Assembly: GCF_029867415.1 (NCBI RefSeq) | Contig: NC_081182.1 | Span: 7,355,213 to 7,419,212, forward strand | Source of the DNA: Vicia villosa | Taxonomy: Eukaryota; Streptophyta; Magnoliopsida; Fabales; Fabaceae | DNA length: 64,000 nt | Reading direction: 5' to 3' | Part shown: positions 21,429 through 31,392 of the stretch, one piece after another | Position numbering within the stretch: the stretch's first letter is position 1 | Layout of the letters: each line of letters begins with the position of its first letter | Notes under the pieces: model-generated | Seen by the model: only the letters and a program-made list of their open reading frames with translations | Told to the model about the DNA's origin: nothing | The model's database searches: none | Position numbers and translations under genes: made by a program

Positions 21429-23192
21429 ATGGCTTCCGCAAATCAAAGACCGGTTTTCAAAGATGGTGGTTCTAACAACAAGCCTCCATTGTTTTGTGGT
21501 GAATATTTTGACTTTTGGAAAATCCAAATGAAGGCTCATCTAGAAGCACAAGGAGAAGAAGTTTGGGAGGCTGTCCTACAAGGTCCTCATGTTCCTACAA
21601 CGGTCGTTAATGGTGTTGGATCGGAGAAACCTAAAGCGTCATGGGATGATAATGATAGAAAAAGGGTTCTTGCTGACAAAAAGGCGATCAGTCTTCTTCA
21701 TAGTGCTCTTAGTATGGATGAATTCTTCCGAGTATCAACATGTACAACATCAAAGGAAATTTGGGATACTCTTGTAGAAACTCATGAAGGTACCGCTGAA
21801 GTTAAAAGATCAAGGTTGAATACTTTAAGCCAAGAGTACGAACTGTTTAGAATAAAGCCCGGAGAAACTATTCTCGATTTGCAAAAACGATTCGTACATT
21901 TGACAAATCACTTGAAGGCACTTGGTAAGACTCTTACTACCGAAGAACTTAATCTTAAAGTGCTCAGATCTTTGACAAGGGAGTGGCAACCAAAAGTGAC
22001 GGCGATATCCGAAAAGAAGAATTTATCAAATCTTACTTCCGCAACACTATTTGGAAAACTTCAAGAATATGAGACAGAACTTGGAAGATTGGAAAAGCAT
22101 GAGAACTTAGAGAAGAAATCCAAAGGCATTGCATTAAAGGTAGATTCAAAGGAAAGCAAAATGAAAGATACATCGGATGAAGATGAAAACTTCATGCTTC
22201 TTGTAAAAAGGTTAGGCAAATTTTTTGGTAATAAAAATAATATTGATAATGCTAACTTTGTCAAAAGGAAGAAATTCTCAAAGCATAAGGATAAAGAAGC
22301 ATCCACTTCATCACAAGAAGTAACATGCTATGAATGTGGGAAACAAGGACACATAAAGCCGGAATGTCCAAAACTTTCTAAGAAGAATGGATTCAAAGGC
22401 AAGAAGGAATTCAAAAAGAAAAGGGCCTACATAGCATGGGAAGATAATGAAGTAAGTTCTTCATCGGACTCCGATAGTGACGAAAGTGCAAATCTAGCAT
22501 TGATGGCATCACACCACTCCGATGATGAAGAAGGCGAGGTTAGTTACGATGATTCTCTTTTTAATAATGGTGCACAAGGTGCAATAAATGAATTGTTAAA
22601 TGAGTGTAAAATTCTCTATAAAACTATCTCATCTCAAAAGAAGATAATATCATCTTTAGAAGAGAAGGTTAAGATAATTGAAGAAGAACATAAAGATGAC
22701 AAAGAAAAAATGATTAGTGTTCAAGAAGATAATGTTGCATGCAAGAATTGTGAATCACTTTCCTTTCAAATTGTCCAATTAAAACGTGTTTTAGAAAGAT
22801 ATGAAAAAGGGCAAATTGGATTGGAAAATGTTCTTAGCACACAAAGATACTCCAATGATAAGAGCGGACTTGGTTTCTCTAAATTTGATAAACCAACATC
22901 CAACAAGACTATCTTTGTCAAAGCTAGTAACCAACCAATTCAAGAGAAAGTGATCAAGCCTAAAGTAATGCAACATTATCCTAAAAGGAAGAACTTTATT
23001 AAGAAGAAATCTTATCCTCCTAGATATAGAAGTAACTTTGAACCTACTTGTTTTTATTGTGGTATTATTGGTCACACACCCAATGCTTGTTATGTAAGGA
23101 ACTTTAGTGTTCCTAGTGGACATTATGTATGGGTGAAGAAAGGAACTAACTATGATGGACCCAAAGCCATTTGGGTACCTAACAAAACTTAA
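21429..23192 (+). CDS. Sirevirus-like gag polyprotein
   Basis: 587 codons from ATG 21429 (MASANQRPVFKDGG), 33 bases after the primer site. The N-terminal capsid part contains FDFWKIQMKAHLEAQG and the retrotransposon gag core. A lysine-rich region leads to a CCHC zinc knuckle (CYECGKQGHIKPEC, about residues 300-313), then an acidic/serine stretch, a coiled-coil-like segment (about 400-480), and a second CCHC-like finger (CFYCGIIGHTPNAC, about 541-554). Gag packages the RNA into virus-like particles; two knuckles and a long C-terminal extension suit Sireviruses. It ends at TAA 23190-23192, but the pol frame continues in the same frame, so gag and pol are separated only by TAA and, four codons later, TAG. 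Confidence 0.92.
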   Translation: MASANQRPVFKDGGSNNKPPLFCGEYFDFWKIQMKAHLEAQGEEVWEAVLQGPHVPTTVVNGVGSEKPKASWDDNDRKRVLADKKAISLLHSALSMDEFFRVSTCTTSKEIWDTLVETHEGTAEVKRSRLNTLSQEYELFRIKPGETILDLQKRFVHLTNHLKALGKTLTTEELNLKVLRSLTREWQPKVTAISEKKNLSNLTSATLFGKLQEYETELGRLEKHENLEKKSKGIALKVDSKESKMKDTSDEDENFMLLVKRLGKFFGNKNNIDNANFVKRKKFSKHKDKEASTSSQEVTCYECGKQGHIKPECPKLSKKNGFKGKKEFKKKRAYIAWEDNEVSSSSDSDSDESANLALMASHHSDDEEGEVSYDDSLFNNGAQGAINELLNECKILYKTISSQKKIISSLEEKVKIIEEEHKDDKEKMISVQEDNVACKNCESLSFQIVQLKRVLERYEKGQIGLENVLSTQRYSNDKSGLGFSKFDKPTSNKTIFVKASNQPIQEKVIKPKVMQHYPKRKNFIKKKSYPPRYRSNFEPTCFYCGIIGHTPNACYVRNFSVPSGHYVWVKKGTNYDGPKAIWVPNKT

Positions 23193-26100
23193 TTTGTTTT
23201 GTAGGTATGCTTGAAGACCACTTCAAACCTATGGTATCTAGATAGTGGTTGTTCAAAGCATATGACGGGTGACCTAAACCAATTTTCAGATCTAAGGTTA
23301 AAGGCCAAGGGTTTTGTCACTTATGGAGACAACAATAAGGGAAGAATTCTTGGCAAAGGCAAAGTTGGTGCACCACCTTTCACATCCATTGAAGATGTTC
23401 TTTATGTTGAAGGACTAAAGCATAATCTTCTAAGCATTAGCCAACTTTGTGACAAAGGCTTCAAGATCAAATTCACTAAGGAAGAATGCTTGATCATCGA
23501 TGAAGTCACCAATGAGGTAAAACTCAAAGGTACAAGAATTAATAACATTTTTATGATTTCTTTAAATGATTTATCTTTGAAAGTAAAATGTCTTTTGGTA
23601 AACAATAATGAATCATGGTTATGGCATAAAAGAGCAGCCCATATTCATATGGATCATTTAAATAAGTTAACCAAACATGATCTTGTTATTGGCTTACCTA
23701 AGATAAAGTTTGTCAAAGATAAACTATGTGATGCATGTCAAAAGGGAAAGCAAACCAAATCATCTTTCAAACCAAAGAATGTGGTGACTACAACAAGACC
23801 ACTTCAATTGTTGCATATGGATCTATTTGGTCCATCAAGGACAAGAAGCTTCGGAGGTAATGTATACGCTTTAGTTATTGTTGATGATTATTCTAGATAT
23901 TCTTGGACTTTGTTTCTTGTGCAGAAAAGTGATGCTTTTAGAGCCTTTAAGAAGTATGCAAAACAAATCCAAAATGAAAAATCATTAAAGATTGTATCCA
24001 TAAGAAGTGATCATGGTGGAGAGTTTCAAAATGCATCGTTTGAAGAATTTTGTGAAGAACATGGTATCTCTCATAATTTTTCAGCACCAAGAACTCCACA
24101 ACAAAATGGAGTAGTTGAAAGGAAAAATAGGTTTCTAGTGGAACTTGCAAGAACAATGCTTAGTGATGCAAATCTTCCTAAATATTTTTGGGCGGATGCG
24201 GTTAGTACGGCATGTTATGTCGGAAATCGAGTAATTATTAGACCTATCTTAAAGAAGACTCCATATGAACTCTTCAAAGGAAGAAAGCCAAACATTGCTC
24301 ACTTTCACATTTTTGGATGCAAGTGCTTTGTTCTCAACAATGACAAAGACAATCTTGGTAAGTTTGATGAGAAATCCGACGAAGGTATATTTCTTGGTTA
24401 TTCTCTTTCTAGTAAAGCATATAGAATTTATAATAAAAGAACTTTAACTATTGAAGAATCCATGCATGTATCTTTTGATGAGACTAACACTTCCAAAGAG
24501 GAAATAGTTGTTTGTGATGATGATGATCCTTTAGATTTACCCCCGGAAGAACCTTCAAATGATACAATTGTGAAGGCACCGGAAGAACTTTCAAATGATA
24601 TAATTGTGAAGGCACCGGAAGTACAACAAGAAAGTGTTCAACAAGAAAGTGTACAACAAGAATCAAACACCAATGATCTACCAAAAGAATGGAGAACTCA
24701 TAGAGATCATCCTATTGACAAAGTTATTAGTGATATTAGTCAAGGAGTTGCAACAAGATTAAATCTCAAAGATGCTTGCTTACACATGGCTTTTGTTTCT
24801 CAAATTGAACCTTCCAAAGTTGATGAAGCCTTAGGAGACGATCAATGGATAAATGCAATGCAAGAAGAATTGAATCAATTCGAGAGAAATCAAGTTTGGG
24901 AACTTGTGCCTAGACCAAGTAATAAACACATCATAGGTACTCGATGGGTGTTTAAGAACAAACTTGATGAGAATGGTATAATTGTTCGAAACAAAGCAAG
25001 ATTGGTGGCCCAAGGTTATAATCAAGAAGAAGGAATCGACTTTGAAGAAACATTTGCTCCGGTTGCAAGGTTAGAAGCTATTCGTCTTTTACTTGCTTAT
25101 GCATGTTCATTAAATTTTCAGCTTTATCAAATGGACGTCAAGAGCGCATTCTTGAATGGCTACATCAATGAAGAAGTCTATGTCAAACAACCCCCGGGAT
25201 TTGAAGACTTCAAGAATCCTTCACATGTCTTTAAGTTGAGAAAGACTCTTTATGGATTAAAGCAAGCACCTAGAGCATGGTATGATAGACTTAGCAATTT
25301 TTTGTGTGAAAAAGGTTTCGAAAAGGGTAAGGTTGATAAAACTTTGTTCATTAAGAAAATCAAAAGTAACACTTTATTGGTTCAAGTCTATGTTGATGAT
25401 ATCATTTTTGGATCAACTAACAAAGAAATGTGTGAGGAATTTTCATTAATGATGCAAGGAGAATTCGAGATGTCTATGATGGGAAAGATGAACTACTTTC
25501 TTGGACTACAAATTAAGCAACTCAAAGATGGAATCTTTATCAATTAATCCAAATATTGTAAAGAATTATTGAAGAAGTTTGATATGGATAATTGTAAAGC
25601 AATGAATACTCCAATGGGCTCCGGTACATATGTTGATCAAGATGAATCCGGTACTCCAATTGATATTACTAAGTATCGAGGTATGATTGGTTCCTTATTG
25701 TATTTGACGGCAAGCCGTCCTGATATAATGTTTAGTGTTTGTCTTTGTGCTCGCTTTCAAGCAAATCCAAAGGAATCACATCTTATGGTGGTTAAAAGGA
25801 TCATGAAATATCTCAAAGGAACGACCAACGTTGGCTTATGGTATCCAAAAGGTAGTGTTTGCAATTTAATTGGTTATTCTGACGCGGATTATGCAGGATG
25901 TAAAACTGATCGTAAAAGCACAAGTGGTACTTGTCACATTCTTGGAAATGCATTAGTATCATGGGCTTGTAAAAAACAAGCATGTGTTGCTCTTAGCACG
26001 GCCGAAGCGGAATACATAGCAGCGGGTAGTTGTTGTGCACAAATTCTTTGGCTTAAGCAACAACTTCGTGACTACGGACTTGATCTCGGATGCATTCCTC

Positions 26101-26339
26101 TTCGATGCGACAACACAAGTGCAATTAATATCACAAAAAATCCCGTCATGCACTCAAGAACCAAACACATAGACATTCGACATCATTTTCTCCGAGACCA
26201 TGTTCTTCAAGGAGATGTCGAAGTAACATTTGTGGATACTCATAACCAACTTGCGGATATCTTTACCAAACCGCTTGCAAAAGAACCATTTTACAAAATT
26301 CGGAGAGAACTCGGAATTTTAGATGAGAATGATGTTTGA
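23193..26339 (+). pseudogene. Sirevirus-like pol: protease, integrase, RT, RNase H (one internal stop)
   Basis: One frame, shared with gag, carries all pol domains. Protease: [16 protein letters not shown] (about 23224). Integrase zinc region: WLWHKRAAH and CDACQKGKQ; catalytic D in [10 protein letters not shown] in [11 protein letters not shown] in [29 protein letters not shown] onward, with the catalytic [10 protein letters not shown] (about 25387). RNase H: IGYSDADYAGCKTDRKSTSG and STAEAEYIAAGS, ending KEPFYKIRRELG. A TAA at 25545-25547 interrupts GIFIN/SKYCKELLKK where a CAA glutamine codon is usual, so one base change separates RT from RNase H. This single nonsense mutation disables an otherwise complete enzyme set. 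Its order (INT before RT) is that of Ty1/copia. Confidence 0.93.
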
Positions 26340-27108
26340 ATCATATGTTATAAAGTTTCATTATTTAAGGTACATGCTATCATTCTTTACTTTACTTTAA
26401 TTTTTTTTAAAAAAATCATCTTCACAATTTTATTTGTAACATCATATGTTTGCATTTTATATTGTGTTCCTTTATTTTTAATTATACTCACATATTGCCT
26501 AAACATGTTAGTGTAATGTTATATATTATTCCATAAGTGTTTTTATAATATTTTCAAAGATACAAAGCTGCTGTTTCAGTAATTCTGGGCAAAAAATGTC
26601 ATAGAAATCGATTTACCCTCACAAGAAATCGATTTCCTTCAGCAAAAATCTCAAAATCTGGGTTCTGGAATGCTGTTTGCGAAGCTGGAAATCGATTCCT
26701 TCCCATAGGAAATCGATTTCCGTAACCTAACACAGAATTTTAATGTACGCTGTACATTTTTTTTTATTCTATTTAATTCCATTTACTATTCTGTTTTTTA
26801 TATGTGTTTTATGCATTGTATGTATTCTATTTTTTGGGTCAAACTAGCATTCACTCTCTCTTCCATTCTTCAACTACTCTCCTTGGTAACATTCAAAGTA
26901 TTCAACACAATCTTCATTGCCCACTTAAATCTCTCCATCTCCCAACTCTATCTCCATTAAAACCCACTTATCCCAACTATTATAAAACCTTATTCTCTCT
27001 TCTTCTCACAAAATAAGTCATTCTAAAAAGTGCTTATTTTGTGAACCCTAACACCAAAAACGAAAATACTCTCTCCCTCACAAAATTTCACCTCACCAAA
27101 ACTCTTCC
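26340..27108 (+). other. Spacer between pol and the extra ORF
   Basis: Non-coding. From about 26605 to 26722 it has four copies of the AAATCGATTTCC motif that is also clustered in the LTRs, then a T-rich stretch and a CT-rich leader (about 26850-27000) just before the extra ORF. Confidence 0.7.
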
Positions 27109-28215
27109 ATGGCACCTCCAAAGAGATCAAGAGGAAAAGCTCCCATGGTTGTCAACTCCGACACTAACTCTGAGCAAGAACTCCCTCCGGTACGACAACG
27201 CAAAGCATTCTTCAACTTCAAACAAAGAGCTATCATCACACCTAAATTTGGTAATCTTACTTCATTCCCTAACACTAGCTTCAGTTTCCCTGAAATGCTA
27301 GCTTTTCAAAAGATGGATGAGTTTGTTTCTGATGCTGGCCCTTACTATCCGGATTTGGTTAGAATCTTTTATGCTCACCTTAGGATAGATGATACTCTTA
27401 CATTACATTCTAAGGTTAAAAATGTTGACATTGTTATGACCATAGAAGAATTTGGTAGATGTTTGGGTGTTCCGTATGAAGGTGTATGAATTATGCGTGG
27501 TTATGTTCCGGAAGAACTAGGAGCTCTTAACTATGAAATGATGGAATTTTATTTTGGAATAAGTCGTATTTCTAGAGAGGAGTTTTATGCCAAACACATT
27601 CAATCCGGTTCATCCAAGGTGTTTGTCTCTAGCAAGAATTTGTCGGTAAGTGACCGAATGCTTCATTATTTTCTTGCTTATGTGCTTGTTCCAAAAGGCA
27701 ACAATTATACTAAAGTAGGAGAAGTTGATATGATGCTTCTATGTGCTATGAAAAATGCTATGCCGGTAAATTGGGCCTATGTGATTCTGCGCCATATGGA
27801 ATACTGTTTTTCTTTGACAAGTGGGCTACCATATGCTCGCCCAATTTCCAAAATTTTTGAAGCCTTTAGAATTCCATTAGGCAAGGAACCCACAAAGAAA
27901 ATGGGGAAGACAAGCTTAATTTCAAGTGACAATTGTTTGAGAAATATGGGAATTTTTAAGGATAATGATGGCCTTTACAAACATAATGATGATGAGAATG
28001 CACAAGCACCTTCCGACATACCCGAAGGAGGCTTTACCATGGAATTCCTTTACAAGAAACTTCTCCAAATGGAAATCCGTAACATTCATGAACATCAAAA
28101 AACCCGGAATGAGTTTAATCGTCGCTTTGATCAACTTCAACAACAACTTGAGAATTCCGGAGATGAAGAAGAAGAAGAAGATGTTGGAAATGAAGAGATG
28201 AATGCTAGTGATTAG
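27109..28215 (+). pseudogene. Env-position ORF of the Sirevirus-like element (one internal stop)
   Basis: A 368-codon frame from ATG 27109 (MAPPKRSRGKAPMVV), broken once by TGA at 27487-27489 (PYEGV/IMRGYV) and open on both sides in the same frame. The sequence has DLVRIFYAHLRIDD, VMTIEEFGRCLGVPYEG, ISREEFYAKHIQSG, MLHYFLAYVLVPKGNNYTKV and SGLPYARPISKIFEAFRIPL. That pattern resembles the 'putative plant transposon protein' family and parallels the ORF at 10968-12149. The C-terminus is a coiled-coil-like, acidic tail (QLQQQLENSGDEEEEEDVGN). Sireviruses often have an envelope-like ORF here, but I see no signal peptide or clear membrane anchor. Function unknown. Confidence 0.75.
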
Positions 28216-28686
28216 TTCTCTTATGTGTCTTATGTTCTATTTTTATTTCTTAGTATGTTTTGTGGTATTTTAGACAATTTTCATTATGTTATGTTTATGG
28301 TTTTTAAGTTCTTCTTTTTTAGACATAATTAATAGTATTATGTTATGGTTATGGTTTAGACAAAATTATTATTATTATTATGCTATGTTTATTTGTGTTA
28401 TTAAGTCTCATTTTTACTATATTGCATTATATATATTTTGCCCATGTTTTACCTCTTTTCCCCATCCTTTTTGATAATAACAAAGGGGGAGAAGAAACTT
28501 GTGTTTGTTGCTTTTTAGTCCAAATTATGCAGCCTCATGGATAGAAAAATTTGTCTCAAGACTCATTCAAGTTATGATAAACACTTTGTTAAAAGAGGAG
28601 TCATCAACATAGGGGGAGCATAAGGACTTGTCAAGCAAAAATCACTTTTAAAGCTTATTGGTTGTCATCATCAAAAAGGGGGAGAA
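28216..28686 (+). other. 3' untranslated region with multiple polypurine tracts
   Basis: Three purine tracts occur: AAAGGGGGAGAAG (about 28483), AGGGGGAGCA (about 28611) and AAAAAGGGGGAGAA (28673-28686). Only the last abuts the LTR and primes plus-strand synthesis. Repeated tracts upstream of the 3' LTR are a known Sirevirus trait. Confidence 0.75.
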
Positions 28687-29914
28687 TGTGATTGCAAGCT
28701 TCTCCAAATGTTATGTGTTTTGATGAAGACAACATGTGTGCACTCATAAATATCAAGAAAGGATGTATCAAAGATTGAACTACTCAAATTACTAAAGTCA
28801 AAAGAAGATTGTCAACATACAAGATCACTTGAAGACTCTATGAAGCTCATCTTTCAAATAGGTACAAACATGTTCTTATAAGAATAAATTAAGTGCTCAA
28901 AATCATCCTCAAATCATGTGCATTTTGGCTGGTTAAAAATTCTGTTTTTATAACTTTTTCAAACTGGAAATCGCTTTCCTGTAAGTGGAAATCGATTTCC
29001 TATGCGTGCCCAGCCAAATCAGTTTCTGGAAATTTGTTTTTTACTTGTGGAAATCGATTTCCTGTGGTGGTAAATCGATTTCCAGTATCAGTTTTTGAAT
29101 TTTAAGGCACAACGTTTCAGGGAAATCGATTTCCCATAATGGTAAATCGATTTCCATCGTTCCAGAATCAAAAACAGTATGTTTCATTATTTGAACGTGA
29201 ATCCTTTTTGTTCCATCAACCTTTGCACCTTTTCATTGTTTCATACACTTTCCTAGGGGTGTAAAGACACTATATATATATCCTATATTTTCAGAATTCA
29301 AAACACCTCTTCCTATTGCAATTTAACATCATTCCATATCATAATATTTTCATTCAAGTGTTGTGATTACCAAACTCTCACAAGAATTTTCTGCATTGTC
29401 TCATAAATCATAAACAGAAAATTCATATCATATCCATCAACATTTGAGCACTTGTTATTCTTATAAATTGCATGATTGGTAGAGAAGATCAATCAAGTGA
29501 TTGATACATTATTCTTTTATTCAAACTCTTATACAAAATCAAAATACTTGTTGTATTCTTGTTATCCAGGATTGTTGGAAACAAGTTAGACACTTTGAGA
29601 GGATTGTTCTCATAAGTGGTCTTAGTGAAAAATCCAAGAGGATTGTTCTTGGTCCAAGAGGATTGTTCTTGGTGTTTGGTTAGGCTTGTACAAGATACCA
29701 ACTATATTGAAATCTCTTACTGCGTAAGGGGACTGGAGTACTCTCGGTTTGTGAGGGGAACCAGGATATATCCTTGTGTCATTTATTTTTCTGCACTTTA
29801 CATTCTTTGATAACATTACCATAAACCAGAAAAATAATCACTTTACACCATAAAACCCAAAAAGTTATAAAGTACCTAATTCACCCCCCCTCTTAGGCAT
29901 ATCTGATACTTACA
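28687..29914 (+). repeat. Right LTR of the Sirevirus-like element
   Basis: 1228 bp, TGTGATTGC to ATACTTACA. It has the same GGAAATCGATTTCC cluster (about 28968-29155) as the left LTR. MULE DNA resumes at 29915. Confidence 0.9.
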
Positions 29915-30222
29915 CTTTGAAGTTTCGCATCCAACTCGATCGGACCCTTCGAAGAAAATCGGTCGAAAGTTGTCCACAAAACCGCTAAATCTTCTTCGTT
30001 CTTGACTTCAAATGGGGTGAATTGAACGTCTCCCTCCTCATTAAGCGATGGCGAGCGGTACTCAAGCTTGACAACCTTCCGTTTTTCCGGATATTGCAAT
30101 AGCGTGTTGAGCAACGTTATCAATTCCGCGAACGGCGTGTCGCGCGAGAAGCTGAATTGGAACGGCATCGGGTAGCCACTGGTGAAGTAGACAAATGCTA
30201 GGTGGGGGTAGGTTTGTGTCAT
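29915..30222 (-). pseudogene. MULE-associated ORF, truncated by LTR insertion
   Basis: Starting at ATG 30222 the frame reads MTQTYPHLAFVYFTSGYP, then FSFSRDTPFAELITLLNTLL, VVKLEYRSPSLNEEGDVQFT and NEEDLAVLWTTFDRFSSKG, ending at DAKLQ where the copia LTR begins. About 103 residues survive. The sheet-helix pattern with 'EEDLAVLW' resembles the PB1-like domain often placed before MuDR-type transposases; that is a guess from pattern. The missing C-terminus is not found beyond the left end of the copia element at 19422, so the flanks were rearranged. Confidence 0.5.
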
Positions 30223-30617
30223 TGGTGTTTTGTGGTGTGATGAGGATGAAAAATATTGTGTTGTATTTATAGACTTATTGGAGTAATAATGACCCAACAA
30301 ACCTTATCTTGCATTCAGTGGATGTTTCGGAAATGAACTTCCGAAATAAATCCAAAAACAACTATATTTCGGAAATGAACTTTCGAATTTAGCAGAAATA
30401 GAGGTAAAAAATCAAATTTTGTGCATTGCATTCTGTTTTGAGATAACCATAACAAATACACATAATATTACAAGATAGGCACAACATAAACAATGACAAC
30501 ATTAAACATACTTATATTATATATGTATTGAATCGGTTTGATTTTACATTCTAAACGACAATACATACAAAAATGACACGCACCGATCATTACAAAAAAA
30601 AAATGGGCCGGTTAAAA

Positions 30618-31275
30618 CTAAAATTCGCCGAACCAATCGATGGTGCTTAGATCTAAAAGCGGTATGTTCTTCGACCGCTCTCTATTTTCCTCACGCTTTT
30701 GCTTCATCATTTCTTCAAACTCTGTTATTCTTTCAACGAAAGGATCCTGCCAAGTCTCCGCTTCATTTGTATGATGTGCCGTCCACTGACAAGAAGTAGC
30801 CGGTATAGGACACCCCGGTTTTAAAAAAACTTGCACAAAGTGGCGCGATCTTAGATACCCGATACATATGATGCGGCTAGACGCGTCCAAATGGGGTTGG
30901 CTATGAAGTGGAAAGAATGTCTCACATAATCCAAATCTCGTCAAATCGACACACACGATTGTACACAGTTGCTATGAGATGGCCCATATCGGGGAATGAC
31001 ATCCACTTCGAAACCGGGGCGATACCGCTTAGTTATGGAACAAGTGAATCATGAAGTTTCTCAAAGTTTTCTTGATTTTCATAGAGTCGGGCGTAGATGT
31101 CCCTATGTGAAGTCAACTCCGAAATAAGTGCCTGTCGAATTAGAGTGTGATTTTCTTCTCCTTTTTCGAGCAAACCCGCAACGGCCCGATATCCACAATT
31201 GTCCTCGGTGCCAACATCAACTATGTTATCAATATATTTGTGCATAAAAAGCGACATCTCATCAATGTAGATCAT
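30618..31275 (-). pseudogene. OTU-type cysteine protease of the MULE, frameshifted
   Basis: Two frame-shifted pieces. The first (31275-31033) reads YIDNIVDVGTEDNCGYRAVA, matching the OTU active-site block (usually D-G-N-C-G-F-R); the catalytic Cys is present within DNCGYR, but the preceding Gly is replaced. The second (30956-30618) reads RIICIGYLRSRHFVQVFL and KPGCPIPATSCQWTAHH, where SRHFVQVFL supplies the C-terminal histidine region. OTU proteases remove ubiquitin-like tags; their job in plant MULEs is not established. The frame changes between the pieces near 31000 and the gene is probably dead. Confidence 0.7.
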
Positions 31276-31392
31276 GGGAGATTTTTTGATCGGAGGTGTG
31301 CGAGGCGGCTTCGAAATACGCGCTACTTTTTTAACACTACACTTGGACTTTTATGTTGGTGAATCTGGGATCAATGCATCAACATGTTCAAA

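Larger units (their letters stand above)
19423..29914 (+). mobile_element. Sirevirus-like Ty1/copia element with duplicated left end
   Basis: Order: a copy of the element's own 3' internal end (19423-20149), LTR (20150-21381), primer site, gag, pol, spacer, extra ORF, polypurine tract, LTR (28687-29914). The LTRs differ by only two substitutions and two simple-repeat length changes that I could see (an AT repeat and a C run of 13 versus 7), so insertion is recent. No matching target duplication was found: CTTTG follows the right LTR but does not precede 19423 or 20150. The left segment therefore looks like the end of a tandem neighbour copy that was truncated. It lies in MULE DNA and cuts a MULE ORF at 29915. 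Confidence 0.88.
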
